A DNA stretch of 64,000 nt from Paraphoma chrysanthemicola (taxonomy: Eukaryota > Ascomycota > Dothideomycetes > Pleosporales > Phaeosphaeriaceae): NCBI GenBank assembly GCA_020744225.1, contig JAGMWG010000003.1:248001-312000 (forward strand). Reading direction: 5' to 3'. The position numbers and the translations under genes are program-made. Below, piece after piece: positions 24,916 through 37,100 of this stretch (positions are counted from its first letter, which is position 1; each line of letters starts with the position of its first letter). The notes under the pieces were generated by a model that saw only the letters and a program-made list of their open reading frames with translations, was not told the DNA's origin and did not search any database.

Positions 24916-25277
24916 AGGGGTGATGGGAGGTTGTAGGGTGACGGGATGAGCTAAGATCTGTTGGATGGAAGGGGATGGAGTGGTGAAGGTAGACAGGATG
25001 TATGATTATGAACTTGCGAATTGGTGCTTACTTGACTATTACGTGTTTTTTGAACTCGCTTCAGATGACGAACTCATGTAACACAGGACGATTTATACTT
25101 CATTGTAGCTACCACGATTCCATATCATCAAATGAATAGTAAGTATATGGAAAGTCTGTCTCGACATGCTTCAGCGCCATAAATTTCATTACCTTCGTCT
25201 CAATATGTACGTGTCACCCTCCAACCCACTATGCATTCCTCCCTTCTCTTCCCGTAGACAGTTCGTAGATATCCAGC
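24916..25277. other. Convergent 3' intergenic region
   Basis: This 362-bp stretch lies between the stops of the plus-strand hypothetical gene and the minus-strand ABC transporter. AT-rich patches near 25020-25150 probably hold polyadenylation signals for both; no gene is present. Confidence 0.5.
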
Positions 25278-28200
25278 CTATCGGCTTAAGACTCTAATTT
25301 CGTCCTCATCCTCATTCAAATCCATCTCGCCTTCACCCCCGCTCCCACTCCTTGCCACATCCTCATACAAGCTCTTAAACCAGCTGCCCCTCTGTTCGAG
25401 CAGTCTATACGGCTCGCCGTACTCAACCAGACTACCTTGATTCATGACGACGACCTTGTCGAAGTCGAGAATGGTGTCGAGTTTATGTGCGACGGCGATG
25501 ATGGTGTGGCTGGGGAAGTATTGCCGCAGCAAGCGTTGTACGCGGAGGTCGGATTGCGCGTCGAGACTAGGTTGTGTAAGTACATACTTGGTGGCAAGAT
25601 AAGGTGACATGGGGTGGGTTGATGGTTGGGATCAATGTGTTGTAATGTTTTGACTTACTGGGAAGTAGCTTCGTCGATAATTAGTATGGAACTCTTCTCG
25701 CGACGAAGTAACGCTCTTGCAATGCAGAAGAGCTGACGTTGTCCATGACTGAAATGCAAATCTTCAACAAGTACGTCTAGCGGATGCGCGTATTTCTCCG
25801 CATCACCCTTCTCAACAATGACCTCGTCCCACAAACCTACGTCTTTGAGAGCTCGAGTGATTGCCTTGTCGGTGCTTTGGCCAAGTGGATCGGCATTCAG
25901 ACGCACTGTACCGGGAAGAAGATACGCGTCTTGCGGAAGGCCGACCAGGCGAGAGCGGATCGTTTGACGAGGAATGCGGTGGATGGGAAGAGCATCGATT
26001 GTGACAGTACCGTGGGAGAGCTCAATCATACGGAAGAGGGAGAGGACGAGAGAGGATTTGCCGCTGTAAGAGGTGTTAGAATGTGGATGCTGGAGGGATA
26101 CGTGAGGTGGCTTACCTGCCGGTCCGGCCGACGATGGCGATTTTCTCGCCGGGCTTGATGCTGAGCGAGAAGTCTTGGATAACCGGCTCGCCTTCCCTAA
26201 ACGAGCTGTTAGCACGCTTATGAAGAGGGTAGGACAGTGCTTACTTGTGATAGGCCGTTATGTCGTTGAAGTCGATCTGGCCACGGCTTGGCCAACTAGC
26301 AGGAGGAATGTGATCCTCTGTCTCCTTGTCCTCAGCTATCGGATCGGTCGTAAAGTTCTTGATTCTCGCCACGCTTCCAATATGCGTCTCGAGTTGCGTC
26401 CAAAATGTAATGAGAAGTTTGATACTCTGAGAGAACAAGACAACATTTAGAAGAGCAACGCCGACGTAGCCAGCGCTCAGCTTTCCTCGTAATGCGACAA
26501 CGAGAATGATGAGAATAGTTGCCACGGCTGCAACAACAAAATCGAGGACGAGTGTGAGCCATCGCTGAACAGCGAAGAGGAGGTAGAAGGGGCGTTGACT
26601 GCGGTCGAGCAAGTCTTTGGCCTTCTCTTCTACAAAGCCCTGCCATCCGAAAGCTCGAATGGTCGCCAGTCCTTCTAGAATCTCGTTGAACTGGGTGTAT
26701 AGAGGAGATTTTGCCTCCAGATCAAGGAATCGTAACTGGCGTGAAGTGCGAAGATAGAACTTTTGGATGAAGTAAACGCTGACACCGACGATGGGGAAAG
26801 AAATCGCAGCAAAAGGCGCCGCAACTGCGATCAACACCATTTGAGCAATGCAGAGCATGAATGCTGGTGAATTATTAGTCGGACGACACTCTCAGACGGA
26901 AGACCGATCACTTACTGGCAAAGGTGTTCAGTGCTGCGACTGGAAGTTCCATATCGATGAGCATGAGATCCTGGCTAAAACGATTCAAGGTGACGCCGGT
27001 GTCAACAGTAGAAAAGAACGACATTGGAGATCTTCAGTGTGTCAGTGTCATCCGCATTGCGTTCTCGCAGTGACTTACCCCAAGACCGTATCGAGAAGCC
27101 TTTTGTGAAAGCTGACACCAGATCGCGGGACCATAGTAATAATTAGCTGCCTAGAAAATGTGTTAGCTAGTATTTCTCGCCGCTTATGAACTACTTACCA
27201 GCAGCTGATGCCGAGGAAAATGAAAGACGCTGCGCCGAGGGCTGCGTAAACGCCAAGATAGTAATCAAGACGCTGGTTAGGATGCTTTTCGTTGTACTCC
27301 GCCCAGAGCTTGACCCATATTGCTGGGAGGCATGTTAGCGCTGACTTGCGACCTGAGTATGGGTGACCTACATGGGAACGAGATGCCAAAGATGAAAATG
27401 CTGATAGAAACGATGAAGATGATTGTGGGTATCCAGCCCACCGATCCGACATAGTAGCGGTAGATGGCCACATCGCCGGTGCGACGGTTTGCTTCTGCTT
27501 GCATTTCTTCCTCTGTCACTTGTGTAGCGACTTGAAGTTCGGTATATCTCGGTGGGGCCTCATACTCGTTCCTCGCTGGTATGTAGTCCCAGTCAGGCAT
27601 AGCGAGGTCGAAGCCAGACACATATCCACCACTGCTGTTGAGCTTCTCAAAAGTGCCCTGTTCGGCGATCGTGCCCTCCTTGCTCAGTGCGACGATGTGA
27701 TCGCAATAGGGGAGACGTTTGGCTGTGATGAAAACGTATCGTCAGTATGGTGCAGTCAAACTTTGAAGCGGGGTAGAGAGTTGACTCACATGATGATGAA
27801 GCGACAAGAACTGTTGTCCGACATCGCTTGAGCAGGCCGTCACGGCCAAAAAGACTGTGCCAGATCTTGTTCTCAGTCTGACCATCAAGGCCACTGAGAC
27901 AGTCATCAAGGATAACGATGTCCTTTTGAGCGTATATCGCTCTTGCAAGCGCCTGGTGATAAAGTGTGTCAGCAAAAGCGGGAAGAGGGTGGGGTGAAAG
28001 GAGGGGTGCCTCACTATACGCTGGCTCTGCCCACCGCTCAATGCAATACCCTTGCTCCCAATCTCAGTCTGGTCTCCTTGGGGTAATTGGCGTAGATCTT
28101 CATCTAATGCGCAGCTACGGACAACCGATGAATAGAATCGCTGATCAAAGGCCGACACGCCGATAATACTCTGCTGCACTGTGCCGTTCACGTGCCAAGC

Positions 28201-30640
28201 GGTCTGGTCGCACAGGGCGATCCGCAGGGATGACAACTGCAATGTGCCACCCATGACCGGCAGCTCACCGAGGACGGCTTTCAGCAGGGTTGACTTACCA
28301 CACCCCACAGGTCCCACTACCATGGTTATCTTCCCGCGCGGGACGATCATGTTAATGCCATGCAGGGTGCCCGACGGTTTGTCTTTGTCCCACCCAAAGA
28401 GGCCGTTCTCGATGAAGACAGCCTGCGAGCCCAACGAGTTCAACTCGCAAATCTCCATCGAGAAGCGATCCTTTTGCGACAACTCGGACTTCTTGTCGGA
28501 ATCCGAGTTGATGCTGACGCTGGATGCTATGCTGCCATGGATGGAAGGAAACTTACGGCGCTCGGCCCTAGATTCCATGGAGAGAAACTCCTGGATGCGC
28601 TTGAACGAGCCAACGCCACCCATGAGAGCTGAAAGCGCCATTATGAGTGAGCTTAGAGGCTCTGCAAGCAGTGTGAACAGAGACAGGGATGTGAAAACCG
28701 TGGCAGTGTCCAGAGTACTGGCACCGCTACTTTTGGCGGCGATCAGTGAGAACACCGTAAAAGCAAGGATGGGTGACACTATAGGTGAGATGTATGCTAC
28801 GCTGCGTTAGTTCTAGTTCATGCTGGCATTCAGTGTGCAAACACTGACAGATGATCATCGTCCAGATCAACAACTTCCTGAACTTCTTTGAGATATCAAG
28901 CTCATCCACTCGAAGCCGTTGCAAGTCATCTCGCAAGACCTCTGTGAGCCCGCACATCTTAACGCCTTTCATAGAGTCAAGCATGGCGGCCGTTGCAGCG
29001 ATGCGGCGCTCGATGGCTTCGAGCCAGAGCGCTTGGCGTCGCATCACGAGGCTCGTAGCACCCAATGACCCAAGAAAGGAAACTGTATCGCACGTGAGTC
29101 CGATGTGAGGTTAGATGAAGCTGGTGCGGATCTTACCGATTGCGACACCAATGGGTATCGCGCATGCCACCCCGAGCTCTCGCTGGAGCAAGTACATTGC
29201 CAAGCCAATTTCAAGTGTGTTGCTCCAGACCTCGTGACCCGTCTCCATTCCCGTGACGATACGCTCGATGTCTGCGCTCATAAGAGTCAAAGACGATGCT
29301 GTATCAACGTCCGTTAGCGCAACTTCGGTAGCCTTGCCGTAAAGCATCGATATCAGGCCGCCGCGCATCATCGTAATGAATCGGAAGGTTTTGTGCTGGT
29401 ATTGGCCAGTGGAAATCTATGGTTGCTGTTAGCGACTGATCTAGTGGTGATCAACATGCTCGGTTAAGCAGAACGTAGACGTACCGCAATTCCGACAAAA
29501 ACCAAAACATAGGCGCCGATCAGCCCATAGCCGATGTTGGTAGTCTGGGGCGTGACAGCTTGCTGGGAAAACGTAACGGCCCGGTTGATCAGGAACGGTT
29601 GACAGAAATTAAATCCGATCAGACATAACCTGGGGGGGACAACTGCCAAGACTGGCCACTTGAGCCTCCTCAACGTGGTTGCGAACAGCGAATGTGGGCC
29701 CGTGCGCGTCACTATGAGGAATTGTCATCAGCTGTTGCGCAGAAATATGCGAAAGAACGCCGGCTTACATCTATCCCAGGCTGACCCAAGCAGGTGGTGC
29801 AGATAGTCGGACTGCAGATGCTTGTCCAAGTGAAACAGCTCGTCGACCGTAAGGGACCCAGAATATCCTTTCTTGAATAGCGCATTGAGCCACCAGAACA
29901 GGGCGCGTTTGTAAGGTCCGCTGGTAGATTCCGGTGGATTGTTCGAAAACTCCGCAAGTAACAGGCGTCGTTTTGGCCGTGCCTCAACTATAGCTAGGAA
30001 CAACTTGATGCCAACCCGGGATGTGAAAACCGTAGCAATTGTATCCAAGTCTGGACTGAGCGAGTAGCTTCGCGATCGAACGATATCGAGGAAGACGGTG
30101 AGGAGGAGGTAGACGTTAAGCAGCCACGATGGTCGTATCGATCGCATATGTTCAAGATACGACAGACAGATGAGCACTAGAGCACCAACAAAGCTAAGGA
30201 TAGCTGATGGTGTGGCTCCGCGATTCTGCGGTCCTTCGTGGCGAACCCATAGTATTAAATGCGCCATATCGAACATTATAAGCATCGTCCATAGCAGCTG
30301 AATACTCTGTCAGTTTGTATTCTTGAATAATGCTTGCGGAGTTATGATCATACCACTTTGGTGTAGAGCAGTTTCGATCGTCTAAGTTTTGTGTTTTTTC
30401 TCCATAGATAGATACATCTGAAAGGTGCGATGATGAGGATGATGATTAGAGGTAATATGGTCAGTATTGTCTCTTCAAAGAGCAAGACAAAATCGAAACC
30501 ACCTGCGATACGCATCAAAGTCAACGTGTATTCCCATTTGCAGCAGATTTGGTGAGATGCTCACCTCGACAATTCGGTCCAGCCCATGGCCCGAATGTGT
30601 CGTCAAACAAGGCACAGTCGTTGGTAGACATCGACGCCAT
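25278..30640 (-). CDS. ABCC-type (MRP-like) full ABC transporter, 1,498 aa, 16 exons
   Basis: Exons on minus: 30640-30565, 30502-30354, 30297-29769, 29711-29485, 29416-29137, 29082-28849, 28796-28015, 27952-27790, 27722-27372, 27322-27199, 27150-27079, 27031-26916, 26863-26245, 26196-26116, 26063-25659, 25566-25278. All junctions are GT-AG and in phase. Order: an extra N-terminal membrane domain (TMD0), TMD1, NBD1, TMD2, NBD2, the ABCC layout. NBD1 has Walker A GPVGCGKST (about 660), signature LSGGQ (about 751) and Walker B VILDD; its H-loop His is replaced by Ser (LVASSSS). NBD2 has Walker A GRTGSGKSS (about 1264), signature FSHGQ, Walker B LIIDEATS and the H-loop His (VAHKLD). One weak and one active ATP site is usual for ABCC proteins. 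Position head-to-head with the NRPS makes it the likely exporter of that peptide, by inference. Confidence 0.9.
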
Positions 30641-33600
30641 TGCAGTAATTCAGTTGCTAATTCCTTTGAGCTTTGCTGCAGGCATGAGGTAAAGACTTTT
30701 AGGAACCATGGGGTGATGGGTCGGGCCTAACATGGCACAATGAGGATCAACAACCTCGCGCGATCAGGTCACCCGGTGGCAGAAAATTAGTCCCTGACTC
30801 TACTACCTCAGCGGCGCTCCAGCCTTGGGATCCTCTCGAAATTGTGCTCGGACGGTACTCTCCCGTTGGGAATAGCAAGTGTCGTAGACCCTGCAATTCG
30901 GCCACGCCTGTACAGGGCCCTTGCAGCGAGGTCAGAATTTACCTACCTAACCCGGAACCCGTGCGCTAGGTGGACCTAAGCGGAGCTGACCTGTAACATG
31001 CAGTTGCCGCTCCTGACGACATCACGAGAATTCGTGCACGCAGTGGCTGGCTGCAGTTCTAGTTCGTCGCGCTAGAAAATCCGCAAATCCGGGGTTGGGA
31101 ATAACATCTACCGGTGCAGCTATACCAGAGCAAAGGTAACATCAATCACAAACCCTGAGGCTTTGTGCCGATCGTTTCGGTGAGAGCTGGAAGTCTCAGT
31201 CAACATGGAGCAAGTGCAAGGGTGTATGTACGAATTCGTGTTTAGTTTAGCCGTATCTGGAGCAAAGATCGTCGCCGCTCTCATCGGCGGCACACATCGG
31301 TTTAGAGGATGATGCTCGATCCTAATTGCGCAAGACGCTATTTTCTCGGCATTCCCTTGCACTTCCCCGTCGATCAGCACTGCACTTTGAAGATCGTACC
31401 AAATGCGCACTGACAGGTCCAGGACGACGCGAATAACATCGTGCAACCACAGACAGTGCTCAAAAGTCAAAAATGATTTGTCTCATGAACCAAAACTTTC
31501 GTGGCCCGACTGGATAACGGACAAAAATTTATGCAAGCCACGGAAGCTTTTGACGATTGGCCGTATAGTAAGGTTAGTTCGTCGGCGAGGATCAACCTTA
31601 AACATGCCAGAATGGACTGGCTCGGAGCACACAATAGTGAGGGTGGTGTCAAGTCAAATACCGTACCAGCGGTAACCACTGTGGATATTGCAGAGAATAG
31701 AACCCTGCTTGAAAATACGTCCAAGGGCACACAACAATAGAGTGGGTACGGAACGTCCGTGTTTTCCGACTGCGACTCAGAAAAACCACTTGACAAGCTA
31801 GCTGCTAGCTGCTGGCTCGTGATCAATAAACAGACGTTACTCCACCGAAAGTTACCTGGGTCCTTCCAGCATGCCGTTGTTGAGAGTGCTTGAGAGGCTA
31901 GGTTTGTGCCAAGACAAGGCCAGCAAAGCACATCGAGATGACGGAGCCCATTTGAGAAGCTGCCAACATTACGTATGAGGCTCTTGGGCCAATTAAGTTA
32001 AATGGCCGACGCTGGCGGCTCAGGACGGCAGAGGTCTAAGTCGGAGGAGAAGCTAATTCAGAGTATGAACACGGGAAGAGCATCCCTGCTTCCATTCGTG
32101 AGTGGAGCGGCACCATTGTCTAGATTCGAAACAGCCATGTCGACGATACAATAAATCTGCAACCAAAGACTCTGATCAGGTATGTCGGCAATTACAGGCC
32201 TGATCCATCGGTCTCCGAAGCTGGGTGTGGAAATATGAAAGTGATCCTTCCGAGCAGGAGCTGGCAGATCTGCAGCGAAACCGGATGATTGTCACGGCCA
32301 CGTCGATCCAAGCTGGGGGAGTCGCAGTTTGCACAGGTGATGGGAAGTTCCGGGCATCCATGAGTGAATCCTGTCCGTTCAGCTGTGCGCATACGAGCGA
32401 CACCCAGCGTTGCGCAGATCTTGTAACCTCCGCCAAAGTCTATAACTTTCAGTATTATTGCACATTGATGATGAAGTCTGACCATCTATGTAAATATGCT
32501 AGTTCTTTCGAGAATTATGGGGAAGACATACCTAAGATGTTCGAATGGGTAATCATAGAACCCTGATGCCTGCCCCCGAAACCTGCGTACCAAAAGAAGC
32601 TAAAGCCACTCATAAGTAGTGCCCGTTCGAGCAACGTGGCGCATGAATTGAGCGGATGGCAGCTCAGCGGGCCGAAAGCGTACATGATTGACCAGGGGCA
32701 TAATAGCTGGAAAAACTCGACGCGCTCAGATTCGTCGGGTCAAGGCCGAAGTGCCACCGCTGTGGCGCTCCGCGGCTGCAGACATGCGATTGCTGCAACC
32801 TGACGTGACAGATAGTAGACGGAGAGGAGAGATGCAAAATGCCCACAAATGTGAGGGTGCTGAACCTGGCCCGTAAGCTGATGATGATGGCGTTGAGTTA
32901 CCACTGCTCTGGGAACACGAACTATAGTGCCGGATAATCGACCGGCGCTCACAAATGGCGTGCGCACGGATATAGCAAAGACCTTGGAAGCAGGGATGTG
33001 CACATGCCATGGGCCAGGTAACCAGTGATCGAAAGCGGATCAAGTGGGGATGGGATTTGTTCGAACACCCATAACGCCGCTACTTCCTAGCGCGATGCCA
33101 GAAGACGGGCAGGCGGGAGGGAACAGCGGGCTACGGATGCAGAACCCGCGACCCTGTGAAAGTGCCCTGGCAGCGACTTCGGCGCCAGGGAAGACGAGGC
33201 TGCGAAGGCGTCTGGGAGTGTTGATGTACTACTTGCGATTGACATCAAGAGTGCCGAATCTGACACGTATTCTGGGTAGTGGGTCCGGCCAGCCAGACAT
33301 CAGGCGAGCGGAAAACGCCCACGCCTCAGGCGCCGCGAAGGATTTTGCGGGGTCTTCCGCAGGGGGTTGCAGGGACTTCCTATGGCGCGACCGCCGGGGG
33401 GTCGATTGCCCGTTTGGCGTGGCAGCGGAAGCAATTAAGCTCAGGGCGCTTCGAAAAGGCCACGATAGATTGTAGTGGTGGCTTACATAACTTTGCTTGG
33501 CACGATCGTCATTCTGCATAGCATTCACTTCCTCACCGTCGTTCGCCGTTATGACACCGTGATCCCCACATCTCGTGTTCGCTTGACACCGCAAGCCACA

Positions 33601-34162
33601 ATATACACTCAGTGTACAGCCGCCGCCGGATGCAACGCAATCATTGCAAGCAACATGGTGGTAGCTCATGCACATGCCCCGTGGGTGCAGTTGGCAGCCT
33701 TTCGATACTGCAGCATAGCCAATGCCTCCCAGAGCTCGACGCCGGTACCTGTTGATGACAATTTGTCGCTGCCGTGTTCGTCTCATCTTGGAAGCATACT
33801 GATCTGAGCTCCCGGGACGTCGATTCTCGTCTGGATGCACCGGCTATGGCAATACGACGCTGTCCGCGCGCTCGTGGCTGACCTAGAGAAGAGGAAATGC
33901 CTGACCATGACTTCATTGCTACGATACATAGGGGTGGCGACCTTGAGGTCATTTTGCGAGGCGAGATTTGTGGAACAGGAGCCAGGACAAAAGTAGAACT
34001 GGCCGATGGACATGCCAGTTCCGAGTACTTAATTTTGTTGAAGCGCAACATCTTTTGTGACTTCCCATTCTTGTCTCAAACATATTCAACTCATACAGAT
34101 TCAATAGTATTGTGAGTGCTTCACAGCCTTTGTGCGCTAATTACATCCTGAAGATCCGTCCC
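30641..34162. other. 3.5-kb divergent intergenic region between the ABCC transporter and the NRPS
   Basis: No credible gene was found. The longest frames (33229-33840 minus, 203 codons; 31467-31931 minus, 154 codons; 33044-33475 plus, 143 codons) overlap each other on opposite strands and have no motifs. I looked for adenylation-domain signatures (SGSTGxPKG, GYGPTE, GKLDR) that would reveal a lost first NRPS domain and saw none. The stretch 33100-33440 is GC-rich. The interval must contain the promoters of both large genes and is long for this gene-dense window. Confidence 0.5.
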
Positions 34163-37100
34163 ATGGATGCGATCCACATCGAGTCTATACATCAGGTACG
34201 TACCCCCGAGCCTTTCATGTCCATTCGGCGCATCTTTGTCCCGTTCATCACGCCCTCAGTGACTATTGTTCATCACGCCAACATATGTCGTTCTGGCATA
34301 CCACCGATACTCTTTTAGTAAGACTGACTTCCTTCGTGGAACACGCAGAACATATCAGCAAGAAATATGGAAGCTGAACTACAGTCAATATGGGCACATG
34401 TCTTAAATTTGCCTCATGTCGCGCTCGATCAATCCTTCCTCGCAGTTGGAGGAGACTCTATCTCTGCGATGCAGGTCGTAGGCCAGTGCCGGAAGGCGGG
34501 CATTGGACTCGGCGTGCAAGAGGTGCTACGGAGTCGATCAATAACGCAACTCGCAGAAGCTGTGAAAGAAATCGAACACACTTCGTATGAGAACATGGAA
34601 TACTTCGATGAGCCATTCGATCTAACACCAATCCAATCGCTGTATTTCCAGCGACCGAATGAGGGGCGCGGTCACTTCAATCAGTCGTTCTACCTACAGG
34701 TGAAGCAGAGAACAAAGCCGGAAGATTTTCACGCCGCGGTGCGGCAGCTCATCGCGCGTCACTCCATGCTTCGCGCGAGATTCTCTAAGTCAGACGAATC
34801 AGGATGGCAACAACGTCTAACGAGTAAGTTTCGCCCGGAACATAGTTCCGATCCCTGACTCAGAATTGCGCGTTCTTCCACGATCGGCAAAATTGAATAG
34901 ATGCTAACAACTTTGTTGATGCATAGATGACATAAGCGGTTCGTATCGCTTTCGTGCCCAGGAAGTCTCTTCCAAGCGCGAAATTGACAATATGATCGAG
35001 AGTTCGCAGCAATGTCTGGATCATGAGCACGGACCCTTATTTGCTGCGGACTTCTTTGAGTTTGCGGATGATCAGTATGCTTTCCTCACTGCACACCACA
35101 TCGTCATTGATCTCGTTTCATGGCGCATTATTCTAGAAGAACTAGAGGAAATCCTGCGTGGCGGACAATTACTTCCACCTGCATTGCCTTTCCAAAAGTG
35201 GGCGGAGCTGCAGGCTGAGCATGCGGAGACACTTGAAACGGAAAGTGTACTTCCGCAAGTCGAGATCCCACCACTGGACTTCGATTACTGGGGCATAAAA
35301 CGAGAGGACAATACTTATGGCAACGCCAGCCACGCATTGTTCGAGCTGGACTCGGACATCAGTGCATTGTTCTTGACCGATTGCCATACTGCCTACAAGA
35401 CGGAGCCGGTTGAGCTTCTTCTCGCTGCGCTGATACAGTCTTGGTCACGTGTATTTGTGAACAGACCAGTTCCTGCCATCTTCAACGAAGGACATGGGCG
35501 AGAACCATGGAACTCTGAGCTCGACATCTCTCGGACTATCGGATGGTTCACTGCACTGTCCCCAATCCTGGTGAATCCGTCCGATGATCTGACGGAGACT
35601 GTTCGTAAAGTGAAGGATTTCAAGCGATGCATTCCTGGCAATGGTCGACCTTACTTTGCACGGCGGTGCCTCACCAAGGACGGTCTCGAGGATTGCAAGA
35701 CTCACTGGCCGATGGAAATCCTGTTCAATTATCTTGGCCAATATCAACAGCTGGAGAGAGCTGACGCACTACTTCAGCCACTCGATACGATGGCCGGAGA
35801 ATATAGGGCGGCGGGTGGCACTTCCGACTTTGGACACGTCACACCACGCTGGGGTCTTTTTGAGATATCAGCAATCGTGTTTAAAGGTCACCTCAAGTTC
35901 GCATTCACTTTCAATCGACACATGCGACATCAGGAACTCATTCGGCAGTGGGTGGACGAATGTCGTGAAACAGTGTCTAGTATGATCAGCGGCCTTGTCG
36001 GTCGTGATGCCATGCCGACACTAAGCGACTTTCCACTACTTTCCCTGAACGAGGACCGCTTTCAAGCAATGCTGGTCACCCTGAAGAGTTTAGGGATATC
36101 ACCTCAAGAGATTGAGGATGCTTATCCGTGCTCAAACATGCAGGAAGGACTATTGTTGTCGCAAACCAAGGATGCCGGATTTTATGCCGCCGCTACATTG
36201 CACGAGCTACGAGGAGGAGACAAAAGTCTTGACTGGCAGTGGGTCGCCGAAGCCTGGCGGCAAGTTGTTCAGCGTCACCCTGCTCTTCGAACTGTGTTCT
36301 TGGAGAACTTCGGAACGCAAGATGGCCTTTACAGCCAAGTTGTGCTCAACCATATCGATGCAAACATCATGCACTACAATTGCGAGAACGAGGACGAGGC
36401 GATCCGAGTTATTCAAGAACAAAGATCTGTCAGCTACAGCCAGGGCAATTGTCCGAACCATCGCTTCACCATATGTACCACTGCAGACCATCGCACCTAC
36501 TGCAGTCTTGACATCAGTCACGCCATAATGGACGGTCACTCGATGAGTTTGCTAGCCGATGAGCTGCGACAAGCGTGCGAGGGTCAGATTCGGGGAGAGG
36601 GTGCGCCTTACAGCGACTACATCTTCTGGTTGACCGCCCAGCCTCAAGAAGCTAGCTTAGAGTTCTGGAGATCATATCTCTCTGGAAGCGAAGTATGCTC
36701 ATTTCCGATACTCGATGATGGTAAGACAGTGGAAAAGCAGCTGGTGTCCATCAGGATGGATATGAAGAATTTCAGTATGCCGGATCTTCAAGAGTTCTGC
36801 AACACCAACGGAATCACCTTGTCGAACATCTTTCACACTGCGTGGGCACTCACACTTAGCTGCTACGTGGGGAGCCACGATGTCACTTTCGGCTATCTGA
36901 CATCAGCCCGAGATGCCGAAGACATTCATCGCGTGCAGGACATAGTAGGACCCATGATCAACACTCTTGTATGCCGAGTGAACCTCACCGAAGGTTCGCG
37001 TTGCCTCCTCGACGTCATTCAGGATGTGCAAAGAGACTATATGGAGGCACTGCCACACAGGCACATTGCATTGGCCGACGTTCAACATTTACTCAACCTC

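Noticed and set aside
27790..28015. Loss of the NBD1 H-loop His and the Walker B Asp-for-Glu change as signs of a broken ABC transporter
   Set aside because: A degenerate first ATP site is normal in ABCC proteins, and NBD2 is intact.
33229..33840. 203-codon frame on minus, the longest in the ABCC-NRPS gap
   Set aside because: It overlaps a plus-strand frame, has scattered Cys and Arg without a motif, and no family resemblance. Most likely chance in GC-rich sequence.
33897..34115. Plus-strand frame that superficially resembles a BTB/POZ start (GGDLEVILRG)
   Set aside because: It lacks the conserved His-Lys and the following hydrophobic pattern of BTB domains, and ends within 72 codons.
30731..34160. 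Search for a lost first adenylation domain upstream of the NRPS
   Set aside because: No SGSTGxPKG, GYGPTE or GKLDR-like motif was seen in any frame.
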